Source: Listeria immobilis
Lineage (GTDB): Bacteria > Bacillota > Bacilli > Lactobacillales > Listeriaceae
NCBI RefSeq assembly: GCF_014322765.1
Contig: NZ_JAASTZ010000010.1
Coordinates: 51,522 to 115,521, forward strand
DNA: 64,000 nt
Direction: 5' to 3'
The position numbers and the translations under genes were made by a program. Shown here in pieces: positions 56,027-64,000 of the stretch. Each line of letters begins with the position of its first letter. The stretch's first letter is position 1. The notes beneath the pieces are model-generated. The model ran no database searches, was not told the origin of the DNA, and saw only the letters and a program-made list of their open reading frames with translations.

Positions 56027-57100
56027 TTATTGTGTAATATTTTTTGCCGGCGCTTTAGCAAGTGCTTCCATTCGCGGTTTGATTTTTTTAGAGGTCGTAT
56101 CTTTAATTAACAAAGCTCCTGCACCAAATATGATACAACTATAGTAAGTAATTATCCGCCACAGCACGAGTGCCATGAGTAATTTGGCCGGACCTAGTAG
56201 CATTCCAAATAATAATGTAAAAGTATATTCGGCACCACCCGCACCACCAGGAGTTGGCATTACAGTCGCAAACATAATAATAAAGGCATGATAAGTAATA
56301 GCCATATATAATCCAACACCAGTTACTCCAATTGCATGTAAAATAAAAAACGGAATAGAAAAATAAATCCACAGCTGTAAAGTGGTATATAAACAACAAC
56401 GGATAATTAATTTCCAGTCTTTTCCAATTCGACTACTTTCTTCATGGAAAGTAATAATTTTTTGATCTAGCATATTCCTCAAATTAGTTATTTTTTCTTT
56501 TTTCATAAATAATTTGGCTGGTGTAAGCAAAATATGCACTAGTTTTGTTGTGAATTTTTGACTTCTACCAACTAATATTAAACAAGCAATAACAAATACA
56601 TGTACAGAAAAGCCAAGTAGCACTAAAAATTTTAATTGTGTTACACCAGTCATTAAATAATGTATCCCAAACAATAAAATAACTAAAAAATTAAGTACCA
56701 CCATTGCCTGATAAATAATAAATTTTACTAATAAGACGGAACTGCCACGCCCAGCATCCATACCTTGCTTTGTTAGCATAACAAGTTGCGCTGGTTGCCC
56801 ACCAGTAGCCATTGGAGTAATTGTATTAAAAAACTGACCAATCATTGTAATCCGAAAAGAGGAAAAAAAGCGCTGATCCTTATTCGCTGGTTTCGATGCT
56901 GTTTGTAAAACAACGGCTTCCAAAAACCAATATAAAAACATTGCACCAAATGCAGCAACAAGCCACCAAGGATTTACTTTTAACATAGAAGCGAAGAATG
57001 TAGAGACATCTACATCTTTGAATTGCCAAATAATAAATCCAATACTAATTGTAAGTACAATAGCAATATTAAAAAGATTTTTTTTAATGCCTCCACTCAT
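56027..57100 (-). CDS. lafC: LafC, YbhN/UPF0104 membrane protein of glycolipid operon
   Basis: 357 aa with about eight membrane helices and the family loop TPMATGGQPAQLVMLTKQG and GGAGGAEYTF. This is the lysylphosphatidylglycerol-synthetase transmembrane (AglD/YbhN) fold, without the catalytic domain of MprF. It is third in the lafA-lafB-lafC set; in L. monocytogenes it is described as a membrane protein of unknown role in LTA glycolipid production. Six bases separate it from lafB. Confidence 0.87.
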   Translation of the reverse strand: MSGGIKKNLFNIAIVLTISIGFIIWQFKDVDVSTFFASMLKVNPWWLVAAFGAMFLYWFLEAVVLQTASKPANKDQRFFSSFRITMIGQFFNTITPMATGGQPAQLVMLTKQGMDAGRGSSVLLVKFIIYQAMVVLNFLVILLFGIHYLMTGVTQLKFLVLLGFSVHVFVIACLILVGRSQKFTTKLVHILLTPAKLFMKKEKITNLRNMLDQKIITFHEESSRIGKDWKLIIRCCLYTTLQLWIYFSIPFFILHAIGVTGVGLYMAITYHAFIIMFATVMPTPGGAGGAEYTFTLLFGMLLGPAKLLMALVLWRIITYYSCIIFGAGALLIKDTTSKKIKPRMEALAKAPAKNITQ

Positions 57101-57106
57101 TACTCA

Positions 57107-58132
57107 TCACTCCTTTGTGTATAACTTTTGATAAAACGAGTACCATATCTCAGCTAGTCGATCTTCTGAATAATATGCGGCACCTTTTTTCGCCTTTTCT
57201 AGCATTTCATTATAATAATTTTCGTCTGTTTTTAAACGCTGAATTGCCTGAATAAAACCCTGATTATCAGCTTCTTTTACATAATAACCATCTAAAATCT
57301 CCTCATATAAATCTAAATTCCGGAGTAAAACGGGGACATTAGAACTCATTGCTTCTAAAATCGCCATTGGAAAAAGCTCATTATAAGATGGCATAAAGAA
57401 AATATCTGCCATATTAATACAAGCATTCATCTCTGAACGGTCCACAATTCCAATAAATTTCACATTGTCAGGCGGATTATCATAAATTCTCTTTAGCTCT
57501 TCATAACCAGAAGTGATTTTCCCAAATGAAAAGCCACCTGCCCAGACAAATTGCACTTCTGGAAGTTGTTTAGCTACTTCAATAAAATCAAGCACTCCTT
57601 TTCGATGCTGAACCTGACCAATTCCGATAACCGTGAATTTATCTTCTGTAATTCCATATTTTTCTCGAGCGACATTTTTTTCCGCTTGAGAAATTGGAAA
57701 AAAAGTTTTTTTAGAAACAAAATTTGGAATGTAGTGGATTTTTTCTTCTGGAATGTTATATGCAGTTAATTTAGGAATAAATGATGGATTTACTACAACA
57801 ATTTCATCCATCCGCTTATAAAAGCTAATTAAATATTTATAAAAAACCACTCGTGCAATCCAAGGTAATTTTAAACTACCTTCCATTGTTTCAGGTAAAA
57901 AGTGGACATAACCAACACAAACACCGCGTTTTTTCTTAAAAAAAGTAGAAAGAAAAAAACGGAAATCAACAGTATGGTAATGTGTGATATCCGATTCCCT
58001 AAAACTATTAATCTGCATATCAATTTCATTTGTATATCTTTCTTCTAGCAAATTCACAAGTTCGCGGTATGCTGACGCTACACCTTGACCCTTGACTTTT
58101 TCCGCTGAAGATAGCATTGTCAACTTAATCAC
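57107..58132 (-). CDS. lafB: LafB, galactosyltransferase of the LTA glycolipid anchor
   Basis: 341 aa GT4-type enzyme with VIGIGQVQHRKGVLDFIEVAKQL, VDRSEMNACINMADIFFMPSYNELFPMAILEAM as donor-binding region. In Listeria LafB adds galactose to glucosyl-diacylglycerol made by LafA, forming Gal-Glc-DAG, the lipid anchor of lipoteichoic acid. Start is GTG and overlaps the lafA end by 8 bp. The role is assigned from operon order and family. Confidence 0.88.
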   Translation of the reverse strand: MIKLTMLSSAEKVKGQGVASAYRELVNLLEERYTNEIDMQINSFRESDITHYHTVDFRFFLSTFFKKKRGVCVGYVHFLPETMEGSLKLPWIARVVFYKYLISFYKRMDEIVVVNPSFIPKLTAYNIPEEKIHYIPNFVSKKTFFPISQAEKNVAREKYGITEDKFTVIGIGQVQHRKGVLDFIEVAKQLPEVQFVWAGGFSFGKITSGYEELKRIYDNPPDNVKFIGIVDRSEMNACINMADIFFMPSYNELFPMAILEAMSSNVPVLLRNLDLYEEILDGYYVKEADNQGFIQAIQRLKTDENYYNEMLEKAKKGAAYYSEDRLAEIWYSFYQKLYTKE

Positions 58133-59408
58133 GTCGCGAAGACCTCTCTTTTCTGTGAACTTGTGTAGAAGATGAAAGCGAAAATACTTGGGAAGCTATT
58201 TTACTTTTGATTAATGTTGGTTTTACTTTAATGGAGCCATTTTTTCGCTTTGCACGGTAGATTTCGCGAACTTCATTGTATGTAGCTTCCACGTTAAGAC
58301 CGAATTGATCCGCAGAAATCGATTCTACCTTCACTCGTCCATTTGTAGCTACATGAGTTGCAGTATTTTTATCTGATAAAATTTGGACTAATAAGCCTGC
58401 TAATTCATAATCTTCATCAAATAAAAAGGCAGTTTCCCGGTCTGTTAAGAATCCCTCAATGCTTTCATCACGTTTTGCAACTACTGGTAATGAAGCCGCC
58501 ATTGCCTCTGCATAAGTTAGTCCTTGTGTTTCAGTTGTTGAAGCACTTACAAACAGGTCGCCTAACTGATAGTATAAACTAATATTTTCCCATTCTACTG
58601 CACCAGTAAAAATAACATGTGGTTCTAAATTCTTATATTCTACTATTTTTTCTAGCTCTTTGCGAACAGGACCGTCACCAATAATAACCAATTTAGCATT
58701 CGGTTCTTCCAAAAGTACTTCTGGCATCGCAATAATGATTGCATCAATATTTTTCTCCTGAGCAATTCGCCCTAAAGAAAGGATAACCGCATCGTCTACA
58801 CCAATTCCAAGTGATTTTTTTAAATCTGTTATTTGTTGCTTTTCTGCTGGTGCAAAAGAAGAAATATCTGTGCCAGTTGGAATGGTATACATTAATTTAT
58901 GAATCCCTTGTTCTTCAAGATGGTGTTTTACTTTCGCTGTTGGGGTGATTATTGCGTCATAACTATCACAAAAAGATTTAGTCATTTTGCCAACCATAGA
59001 AGGTGTAATTATTTTCCCTTTTGCAATATAGTGCAGGTAATCTACATACATAGTGTGATAGGTGTGGACGGAAGGAATATGATATTTTTTAGCAATGCGC
59101 TTACCTAAAAGTCCTAGAGAAAATTCAGTGTGCGTATGAATAATATCTAAATTTAAGCGTCCCACTAATTTAATAAATTTATTCATCCCAGCTACAGCTA
59201 CACGACGTTCCGGAAAAAAGACAAAAGGAATACTAGGCAAACGAAAAACACGTCCCTCTTCACTTTCTCGATCGGCGTTAGGATCAGTTGTTGTAAAAAT
59301 ATATACAGTGTGCCCTTGTTTTCTTAGTTCGTTTTCCATAATCATGATTGACGTAGCTACACCGCTAATCTGCGGACTGTAGGTATCCGTGAAAATCCCT
59401 ATATTCAT
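58125..59408 (-). CDS. lafA: LafA, glucosyltransferase of the LTA glycolipid anchor
   Basis: 427 aa GT4 enzyme. N-terminal MNIGIFTDTYSPQISGVATSI, acceptor HTHTEFSLGLLG, donor site ILSLGRIAQEKNIDAIIIAMPE and STTETQGLTYAEAMAASLPVVAKRD. It transfers glucose from UDP-Glc to diacylglycerol, the first step of the glycolipid anchor. First gene of lafABC. The C-terminal 50 residues are basic and low complexity. Confidence 0.9.
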   Translation of the reverse strand: MNIGIFTDTYSPQISGVATSIMIMENELRKQGHTVYIFTTTDPNADRESEEGRVFRLPSIPFVFFPERRVAVAGMNKFIKLVGRLNLDIIHTHTEFSLGLLGKRIAKKYHIPSVHTYHTMYVDYLHYIAKGKIITPSMVGKMTKSFCDSYDAIITPTAKVKHHLEEQGIHKLMYTIPTGTDISSFAPAEKQQITDLKKSLGIGVDDAVILSLGRIAQEKNIDAIIIAMPEVLLEEPNAKLVIIGDGPVRKELEKIVEYKNLEPHVIFTGAVEWENISLYYQLGDLFVSASTTETQGLTYAEAMAASLPVVAKRDESIEGFLTDRETAFLFDEDYELAGLLVQILSDKNTATHVATNGRVKVESISADQFGLNVEATYNEVREIYRAKRKNGSIKVKPTLIKSKIASQVFSLSSSTQVHRKERSSRRD

Positions 59409-59661
59409 TACTATCGCCTACTCTCTTCCTCGTTTGTTCATTTATTATTTAGTATATTATTATAACATAATTCTATTCTTTCGTATTACATGACTAATTA
59501 CATTATGACTCATTTTGTATGATAAAACATGCGCCTGTAGCATGATTTTTAATCGGGAATTTTAGACTTTGAGTCCGTTCTATATAAAGGCTATTGCTAT
59601 CATAACATATTCATTAAAATAACGATAATTAATTTCCTTCTATATAAATGCTTTATCACCA
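59409..59661. other. Intergenic region upstream of lafA
   Basis: About 250 bp of AT-rich sequence before the fbaA terminator. It must contain the lafA promoter; several TATAAT-like words occur but none has a clear -35. No small gene is supported. Confidence 0.4.
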
Positions 59662-59713
59662 TATAAAAATAACTGGCAAAATCAACAAGTGAATTTTGCC
59701 AGTTATTTTTATA
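59662..59713. terminator. Terminator after fbaA
   Basis: Perfect 21-bp inverted repeat (59662-59682 and 59693-59713, core AACTGGCAAAAT) with a 10-base loop and T-runs on both strands. It ends 17 bp from the fbaA stop. Confidence 0.93.
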
Positions 59714-59730
59714 TCATCATAAATTCAGTT

Positions 59731-60585
59731 TTACGCTTTACCGTTAGAACCAAACTCTTGAATTTTTTCTGTAACTGTTTTGATAATCGCATCCACACCA
59801 GGACCGATTACTTTACGTGGATCATAAACTTTATCATCAGTAGCTAATTTTTCGCGAACAGCTGCAGTCCAAACGATTTGGCATTCAGTGTTAACGTTGA
59901 TTTTGCTGTGACCTAGTTCAATTGCTTTTTTAATTTGGTGTTCCGGAATTCCAGAACCACCGTGAAGTACAAGTGGAGCACCTGTAAGTTCAGAGATTTC
60001 TTTCATTTCGTCAAAACCAAGTACAGGTTCGCCGTGATAAGGACCGTGAACAGAACCTAATGCTGCAGCAAGTGCATCAATGTTAGCTTCTTTAACAACA
60101 CGTAAGCATTCTTGTGGATCAGCATAGTTGATTCCACCAGTTACTCCGTCTTCATCCCCACCAACAGTACCAATTTCAGCTTCTACAGATACGCCTTTTG
60201 CATGCGCATAATCAACAACTTGTTTAGTCATTGCAATATTTTCGTCGATTGGGTGGTGAGAGCCGTCGATCATTACAGAAGAAAATCCTGCATCGATAGC
60301 CGCTTTACAAGAATCAAAGCTTGAACCATGATCAAGGTGAATTGCAACAGGTACAGTGATTTTCAGGTCTTCTACAAGTCCTTCAGTCATTTTTACAACT
60401 GTTTTAAATCCTCCCATGTATTTAGCAGCTCCCTCAGAAACTCCTAAAATTACTGGTGCTTTTTCTGCTTCTGCAGCTTTCAAAATAGCTTGTGTCCATT
60501 CAAGGTTGTTGATGTTGAATTGGCCAACAGCATATTTCCCAGCTAATGCTTTTTTCAGCATGTCTGTCATGTTAACGATAGGCAT
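59731..60585 (-). CDS. fbaA: Fructose-bisphosphate aldolase class II
   Basis: 284 aa zinc aldolase of glycolysis. Zinc His ligands in [14 protein letters not shown], the following [29 protein letters not shown] with catalytic Glu, and [35 protein letters not shown]. It is closest to the Bacillus FbaA type rather than the tagatose-specific enzymes; the neighbourhood has no tagatose genes. Confidence 0.94.
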   Translation of the reverse strand: MPIVNMTDMLKKALAGKYAVGQFNINNLEWTQAILKAAEAEKAPVILGVSEGAAKYMGGFKTVVKMTEGLVEDLKITVPVAIHLDHGSSFDSCKAAIDAGFSSVMIDGSHHPIDENIAMTKQVVDYAHAKGVSVEAEIGTVGGDEDGVTGGINYADPQECLRVVKEANIDALAAALGSVHGPYHGEPVLGFDEMKEISELTGAPLVLHGGSGIPEHQIKKAIELGHSKINVNTECQIVWTAAVREKLATDDKVYDPRKVIGPGVDAIIKTVTEKIQEFGSNGKA

Positions 60586-60743
60586 AATACAATTTCCTCC
60601 CTCAGGAATTTAGGAAAACCATTTTTGATTTCCCCTAGATTTGAATTTCCGCCGTGAAAAATAGTGGCAGCTATTTTCCCCTAACAAAGTATATGATAAC
60701 AGATTTGTGATGAATTTACCATATAAACAAGAAAAAAATATCG

Positions 60744-60757
60744 TGAAAACGCTTTAG
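60744..60757. promoter_or_regulatory. cre-like sequence between the lipid kinase gene and fbaA
   Basis: TGAAAACGCTTTAG fits the CcpA consensus except in the last two bases. It overlaps the stop of the lipid kinase gene, 160 bp upstream of fbaA. One match of this quality may be chance. Confidence 0.25.
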
Positions 60758-61674
60758 CCTCTAAGACGATTTATTATTCTTGATTTATCTGCAAATATTT
60801 CTAAGGCTTCTGGAATAACCTCTAATGTATACGGGGCTTTTCCACCATAGACTCCATCATAACTAATGTTTAAGTCCGCCATACTTCTAATTTCCACTTT
60901 ATTGGTACGTGCATGAATTACATGTTCGCTTTCCAAATGAGTACCTTTTTTTATTGAAGCAAATAATTGAAATAACTTCTGCGGCGACACTTTTTTTAGA
61001 ATTAAAAGTTCAAACATACCACTATTTAGTTGGGCTGGTGGACAAAGCGTTTCCATCCCGCCAACTGAATTTGATTTATTAACAAAAAACAGTAAAATTT
61101 CGCCCTGAAATAATTGATCATTATAACTAATTTCTACATCTACTGGCGATAGTTTAGGTAATATCCTAAGACCACTAAAAAGATATGCAAGCCTACCCCA
61201 TTTTGATTTCATTGATTCTTTCACTGCATAAGTTATTTCTGTAATTTTCCCACCTGCTGCATTATTAATAAAAAATTCGGTTTCATTTGCTTTTCCAATA
61301 TCTACTCGAACGGTCTCTTGTTTTGCGATAATATGAAGTGCTTCTAGTGGATCCTTCGCAAAATTAAGTGCTCTTGCGTAATCATTTGTCGTTCCTACTG
61401 GTAAAATACCTAGTTTTGGTGGATTAGTCACTTGCATTAATCCATTAACCACTTCATTTACTGTCCCATCTCCACCTGCTGCTATCACTACATCATACTC
61501 TTCTTCTGCCGCTTGTTTAGCAATTTTTTTAGTACTCTTTGGCGCTTTTGTAGACGGAACTAATGTTACATCAAAATCTGCATTTGTTAAAATTTGTTCT
61601 GCATCCGGAAGTAATTTTCTAAACTTATTCTTTCCAGCTGCCGGATTATATATTATCATCGCTCTCTTTTGCAA
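60754..61674 (-). CDS. Diacylglycerol/lipid kinase family protein
   Basis: 306 aa DAGK_cat protein of the DgkB/YegS kind. Motifs: IIYNPAAGKNKFRKLLPD, VVIAAGGDGTVNEVVNGLM (about 69-87), LGILPVGTTNDYARAL, and later FFINNAAGGKITEIT and MFELLIL. The family phosphorylates diacylglycerol released in lipoteichoic acid synthesis, which fits the nearby lafABC genes, or other lipids. Start TTG with GGGAGCGG upstream; an ATG five codons on is possible. Confidence 0.87.
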   Translation of the reverse strand: MQKRAMIIYNPAAGKNKFRKLLPDAEQILTNADFDVTLVPSTKAPKSTKKIAKQAAEEEYDVVIAAGGDGTVNEVVNGLMQVTNPPKLGILPVGTTNDYARALNFAKDPLEALHIIAKQETVRVDIGKANETEFFINNAAGGKITEITYAVKESMKSKWGRLAYLFSGLRILPKLSPVDVEISYNDQLFQGEILLFFVNKSNSVGGMETLCPPAQLNSGMFELLILKKVSPQKLFQLFASIKKGTHLESEHVIHARTNKVEIRSMADLNISYDGVYGGKAPYTLEVIPEALEIFADKSRIINRLRG

Positions 61675-61741
61675 ATTGCCGCTCCCTCTTTCCTATTTAT
61701 AGAGTTAAGTTTCCTATTTTGCTTTAGGGATGTCAACTTGT

Positions 61742-61770
61742 TTGACTATAACAAACCTTATCAGTAAAAT
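61742..61770 (+). promoter_or_regulatory. Distal promoter candidate of ami
   Basis: TTGACT (61742-61747), 17-bp spacer, TAAAAT (61765-61770). It would give a leader of about 200 nt. A second, nearer promoter is stronger in position. Confidence 0.35.
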
Positions 61771-61899
61771 GAGGCCTTTTTACCCACTACCAAACACATA
61801 TTTATTGTTTTCAAATTTCCTTTTTCAATGTGAAATAGAAATTTTATTACTATTCTGTGACAAATTATATGCAAATAGGTTCATTGTTGCCAATTTCCA

Positions 61900-61928
61900 T
61901 TGACTCCATCTTAACCTATTGTCATAAT
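61900..61928 (+). promoter_or_regulatory. Proximal sigma-A promoter of ami
   Basis: TTGACT (61900-61905), 17-bp spacer, CATAAT (61923-61928): five of six matches in each hexamer. Transcription would begin about 45 nt before the ami start. Confidence 0.65.
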
Positions 61929-61979
61929 TAATATAGATTATTTTTTAAAAAGTAATGTAGTTAGGAGAGGATTAGAACT

Positions 61980-64000
61980 TTGAAAAAATTAGTAAAGTCA
62001 GCGGTCGTATTTGCAAGTCTTGCTATTGTGGGTGTTTCCGCAACCACAATTGCAGAAAAAGCAAGTGCTTCTTCCATTGACACGGTACAAAAAGCGGATG
62101 ATCAATCCGTTTATATTCCAAAAGGAGTTAGAGACGGAACTGCTACAGAGGAACATGATGGCTTTGAAGATGAGACTATTACCGTATTAAAGGAAGTCCC
62201 TTTGCTTCGTGCTACATCAGGTTATCCTAACGTTAATTCCTATATTACAACAAATAAGTTCTCTACTGCATCAATAGAAAAGCAACTAAAAAGCCAATTC
62301 CCTAAATTCAACTATCGTAATGGGTATGGAAAACCAGAGGGAATTGTTATACATGAAACTGCCAATAATTCATCCACGATTACAGGTGAAATTAGTTATA
62401 TGAGTAGTAATTATAACAACGCTTTCGTCCATGCATTTGTGGACAAATCCCGTATCATTCAAATTCATCCCACTCAAAATGGGGTATGGGGTGCCGGTCA
62501 ATATGCTAATGCTCGCTTTATTCAAGTAGAACTGGTCCGTTCGAAAACATTTGATGAATTTGCTCGCTCTATAAATAACTATGCATACTATACTGCCTAT
62601 CTCTTAAATCAATATAAATTACCTGTGGATAACGCTCACGGAGATGGCAAAGGTACTGTTTGGTCACATGATGCAGTCACTCGCTATCTTGGTGGAACGA
62701 CACATACAGACCCTGTCGGCTATTTCAATCAATGGGGCTACAATTTCACTGATTTTGTTTCTTTAGTAAATCAAAAGTATAAAGCGATGCAAACAGTTAA
62801 ATACGATCCAATTGAATACGACAAGGCAGTTACTGCCTATAGTCGAGTGAAAACTGCACCTGGTAATGCAGTTTGGACAAAACCTTATAAAACGGAAGGT
62901 GCCAGCCTCGTAAACCAATTATCTGTTTACTCCGGGAAAAAAATGCGCATCTTGCGTGAAGCTAAGACACCGATCACTACTTGGTATCAATTTAGTGTGG
63001 ATGGGAAGACCATTGGCTGGGTAGATACACGTGCACTAACTACTTTCTATACACAAAGTATGGAAAAGCCAATTACACTAACTCGGTACGTTGACCCGAA
63101 AAAAACGGCTGCTGCTCTTTACACTTTACCGGTTGAAGATGCACCAATTAAGCGTACTACTTTAAACACCTATAAAACTAAAAAACTTGCAGTTGATAAA
63201 CAAGCAACTATCGAAGGACAACTTTGGTATCGTTTAAGAGACGGTTCTACCTTCATTGGTTGGACAAAAGCAGCCAACTTGACTGCCACTAATCCTTTTG
63301 ATCCAATTGAATACGACAAGGCAGTTACTGCCTATAGCCGAGTGAAAACTGCACCTGGTAATGCAGTTTGGACAAAACCTTATAAAACGGAAGGTGCCAG
63401 CCTCATAAACCAATTATCTGTTTACTCCGGGAAAAAAATGCGCATCTTGCGTGAAGCTAAGACACCGATCACTACTTGGTATCAATTTAGTGTGGATGGG
63501 AAGACCATTGGCTGGGTAGATACACGTGCATTAACTACTTTCTATACACAAAGTATGGAAAAGCCAATTACACTAACTCGGTACGTTGACCCGAAAAAAA
63601 CGGCTGCCGCTCTTTACACTTTACCGGTTGAAGATGCACCAATTAAGCGTACTACTTTAAACACCTATAAAACTAAAAAACTTGCAGTTGATAAACAAGC
63701 AACTATCGAAGGACAACTTTGGTATCGTTTAAGAGACGGTTCTACCTTCATTGGTTGGACAAAAGCAGCCAACTTGACTGCCACTAATCCTTTTGATCCA
63801 ATTGAATACGACAAGGCAGTTACTGCCTATAGCCGAGTGAAAACTGCACCTGGTAATGCAGTTTGGACAAAACCTTATAAAACGGAAGGTGCCAACCTCA
63901 TAAACCAATTATCTGTTTACTCAGGGAAAAAAATGCGCATCTTGCGTGAAGCTAAGACACCGATCACTACTTGGTATCAATTTAGTGTGGATGGGAAGAC
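61980..64000 (+). CDS. ami: Autolysin amidase Ami (3' end outside the window)
   Basis: 674 codons are present and the frame is still open at 64000. Start is TTG at 61980, nine bases after AGGAGAGG. Residues 1-30 are a signal peptide (MKKLVKSAVVFASLAIVGVS, cleavage after ASA). Residues about 85-270 form an N-acetylmuramoyl-L-alanine amidase_2 domain, with likely zinc ligands His125 (GIVIHETAN) and His242 (THTDPVGYF). From residue 276 GW modules follow, which hold the enzyme to lipoteichoic acid. Ami acts in autolysis and adhesion. Divergent from the lipid kinase gene. Confidence 0.93.
   Translation, partial: MKKLVKSAVVFASLAIVGVSATTIAEKASASSIDTVQKADDQSVYIPKGVRDGTATEEHDGFEDETITVLKEVPLLRATSGYPNVNSYITTNKFSTASIEKQLKSQFPKFNYRNGYGKPEGIVIHETANNSSTITGEISYMSSNYNNAFVHAFVDKSRIIQIHPTQNGVWGAGQYANARFIQVELVRSKTFDEFARSINNYAYYTAYLLNQYKLPVDNAHGDGKGTVWSHDAVTRYLGGTTHTDPVGYFNQWGYNFTDFVSLVNQKYKAMQTVKYDPIEYDKAVTAYSRVKTAPGNAVWTKPYKTEGASLVNQLSVYSGKKMRILREAKTPITTWYQFSVDGKTIGWVDTRALTTFYTQSMEKPITLTRYVDPKKTAAALYTLPVEDAPIKRTTLNTYKTKKLAVDKQATIEGQLWYRLRDGSTFIGWTKAANLTATNPFDPIEYDKAVTAYSRVKTAPGNAVWTKPYKTEGASLINQLSVYSGKKMRILREAKTPITTWYQFSVDGKTIGWVDTRALTTFYTQSMEKPITLTRYVDPKKTAAALYTLPVEDAPIKRTTLNTYKTKKLAVDKQATIEGQLWYRLRDGSTFIGWTKAANLTATNPFDPIEYDKAVTAYSRVKTAPGNAVWTKPYKTEGANLINQLSVYSGKKMRILREAKTPITTWYQFSVDGK
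62805..64000 (+). repeat. Tandem 495-bp repeats encoding GW-module pairs in ami
   Basis: Units begin at 62805, 63300 and 63795 with the same word GATCCAATTGAATACG, exactly 495 bp (165 codons) apart, in frame. Unit 1 and unit 2 differ at only about four positions that I can see; unit 3 is cut by the window end. Each unit encodes two GW modules (ITTWYQFSVDGKTIGWVDT and GQLWYRLRDGSTFIGWTKA). More units probably follow. Confidence 0.95.

Overview
The window is a Gram-positive, low-GC chromosome segment and almost certainly Listeria (sensu stricto). The reasons are the gene order ftsX-ftsE / prfB-secA / hpf / comFC-comFA / degV-degU without degS / tagO-tagA / mbl-murA / atp operon / upp-glyA / prmC-prfA-tdk / thrBC-hom / rpmE2-gtcA-rho-murZ-lafCBA-fbaA / ami, together with the GW-module autolysin Ami. 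From memory this is the order around lmo2506-lmo2558 of L. monocytogenes EGD-e. The species is not resolved, because a block of about 9 kb between hom and rpmE2 and a membrane glycosyltransferase beside gtcA are not in the EGD-e arrangement as I remember it.

Layout. 1-13 kb: end of ftsX and ftsE (division), a YitT-type membrane protein, prfB with its programmed frameshift, secA, hpf (ribosome hibernation), the competence genes comFA/comFC, degU-degV, and on the plus strand yigZ, a GNAT acetyltransferase and an LCP ligase. 13-22 kb: teichoic-acid genes tagO and tagA with a menC-like enolase gene between them, a secreted LysM-3D protein, a short SSB paralogue, fabZ, mbl, murA and a small DUF1146 protein. 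21.6-28.6 kb: complete atpIBEFHAGDC operon. 29-40 kb: UDP-GlcNAc 2-epimerase, upp, glyA, ywlE-like arginine phosphatase, threonylcarbamoyl-AMP synthase, prmC, prfA (RF1), tdk, and the hom-thrC-thrB operon. 40.5-49.8 kb: accessory block with a beta-glucoside PTS and phospho-beta-glucosidase, a metallo-beta-lactamase-fold protein, RpiR and MerR regulators, an MFS transporter, and a LysR/flavodoxin/cupin/carboxymuconolactone-decarboxylase-like set. 49.9-61.7 kb: rpmE2, a three-gene cell-wall glycosylation set (GT-C, GtcA flippase, GT2), rho, murZ, lafC-lafB-lafA (lipoteichoic acid glycolipid anchor), fbaA and a lipid kinase. 62-64 kb: ami on the plus strand, cut by the window end.

How the genes work together. 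Much of the window builds the envelope: peptidoglycan precursors (murA, murZ), shape (mbl), wall teichoic acid (tagO, tagA, mnaA, the LCP ligase), its glycosylation (GT-C/gtcA/GT2), the LTA anchor (lafABC), lipid recycling (DAG-kinase-like), and autolysins (ami, ftsEX). The rest is translation (prfA, prfB, prmC, tsaC, hpf, rpmE2), energy (atp) and threonine synthesis.

Most notable signals outside genes: a dense cluster of perfect DnaA boxes (TGTGGATAA) around 34.34-34.62 kb next to the ywlC homologue; ComK-type AT-boxes upstream of the SSB paralogue and of comFA; a gene-free stretch of about 800 bp before atpI holding an isolated terminator hairpin; and near-identical 495-bp in-frame repeats in ami. 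No tRNA, rRNA, CRISPR array, prophage or insertion sequence was seen. Nothing here can be claimed with confidence as a wholly new system.
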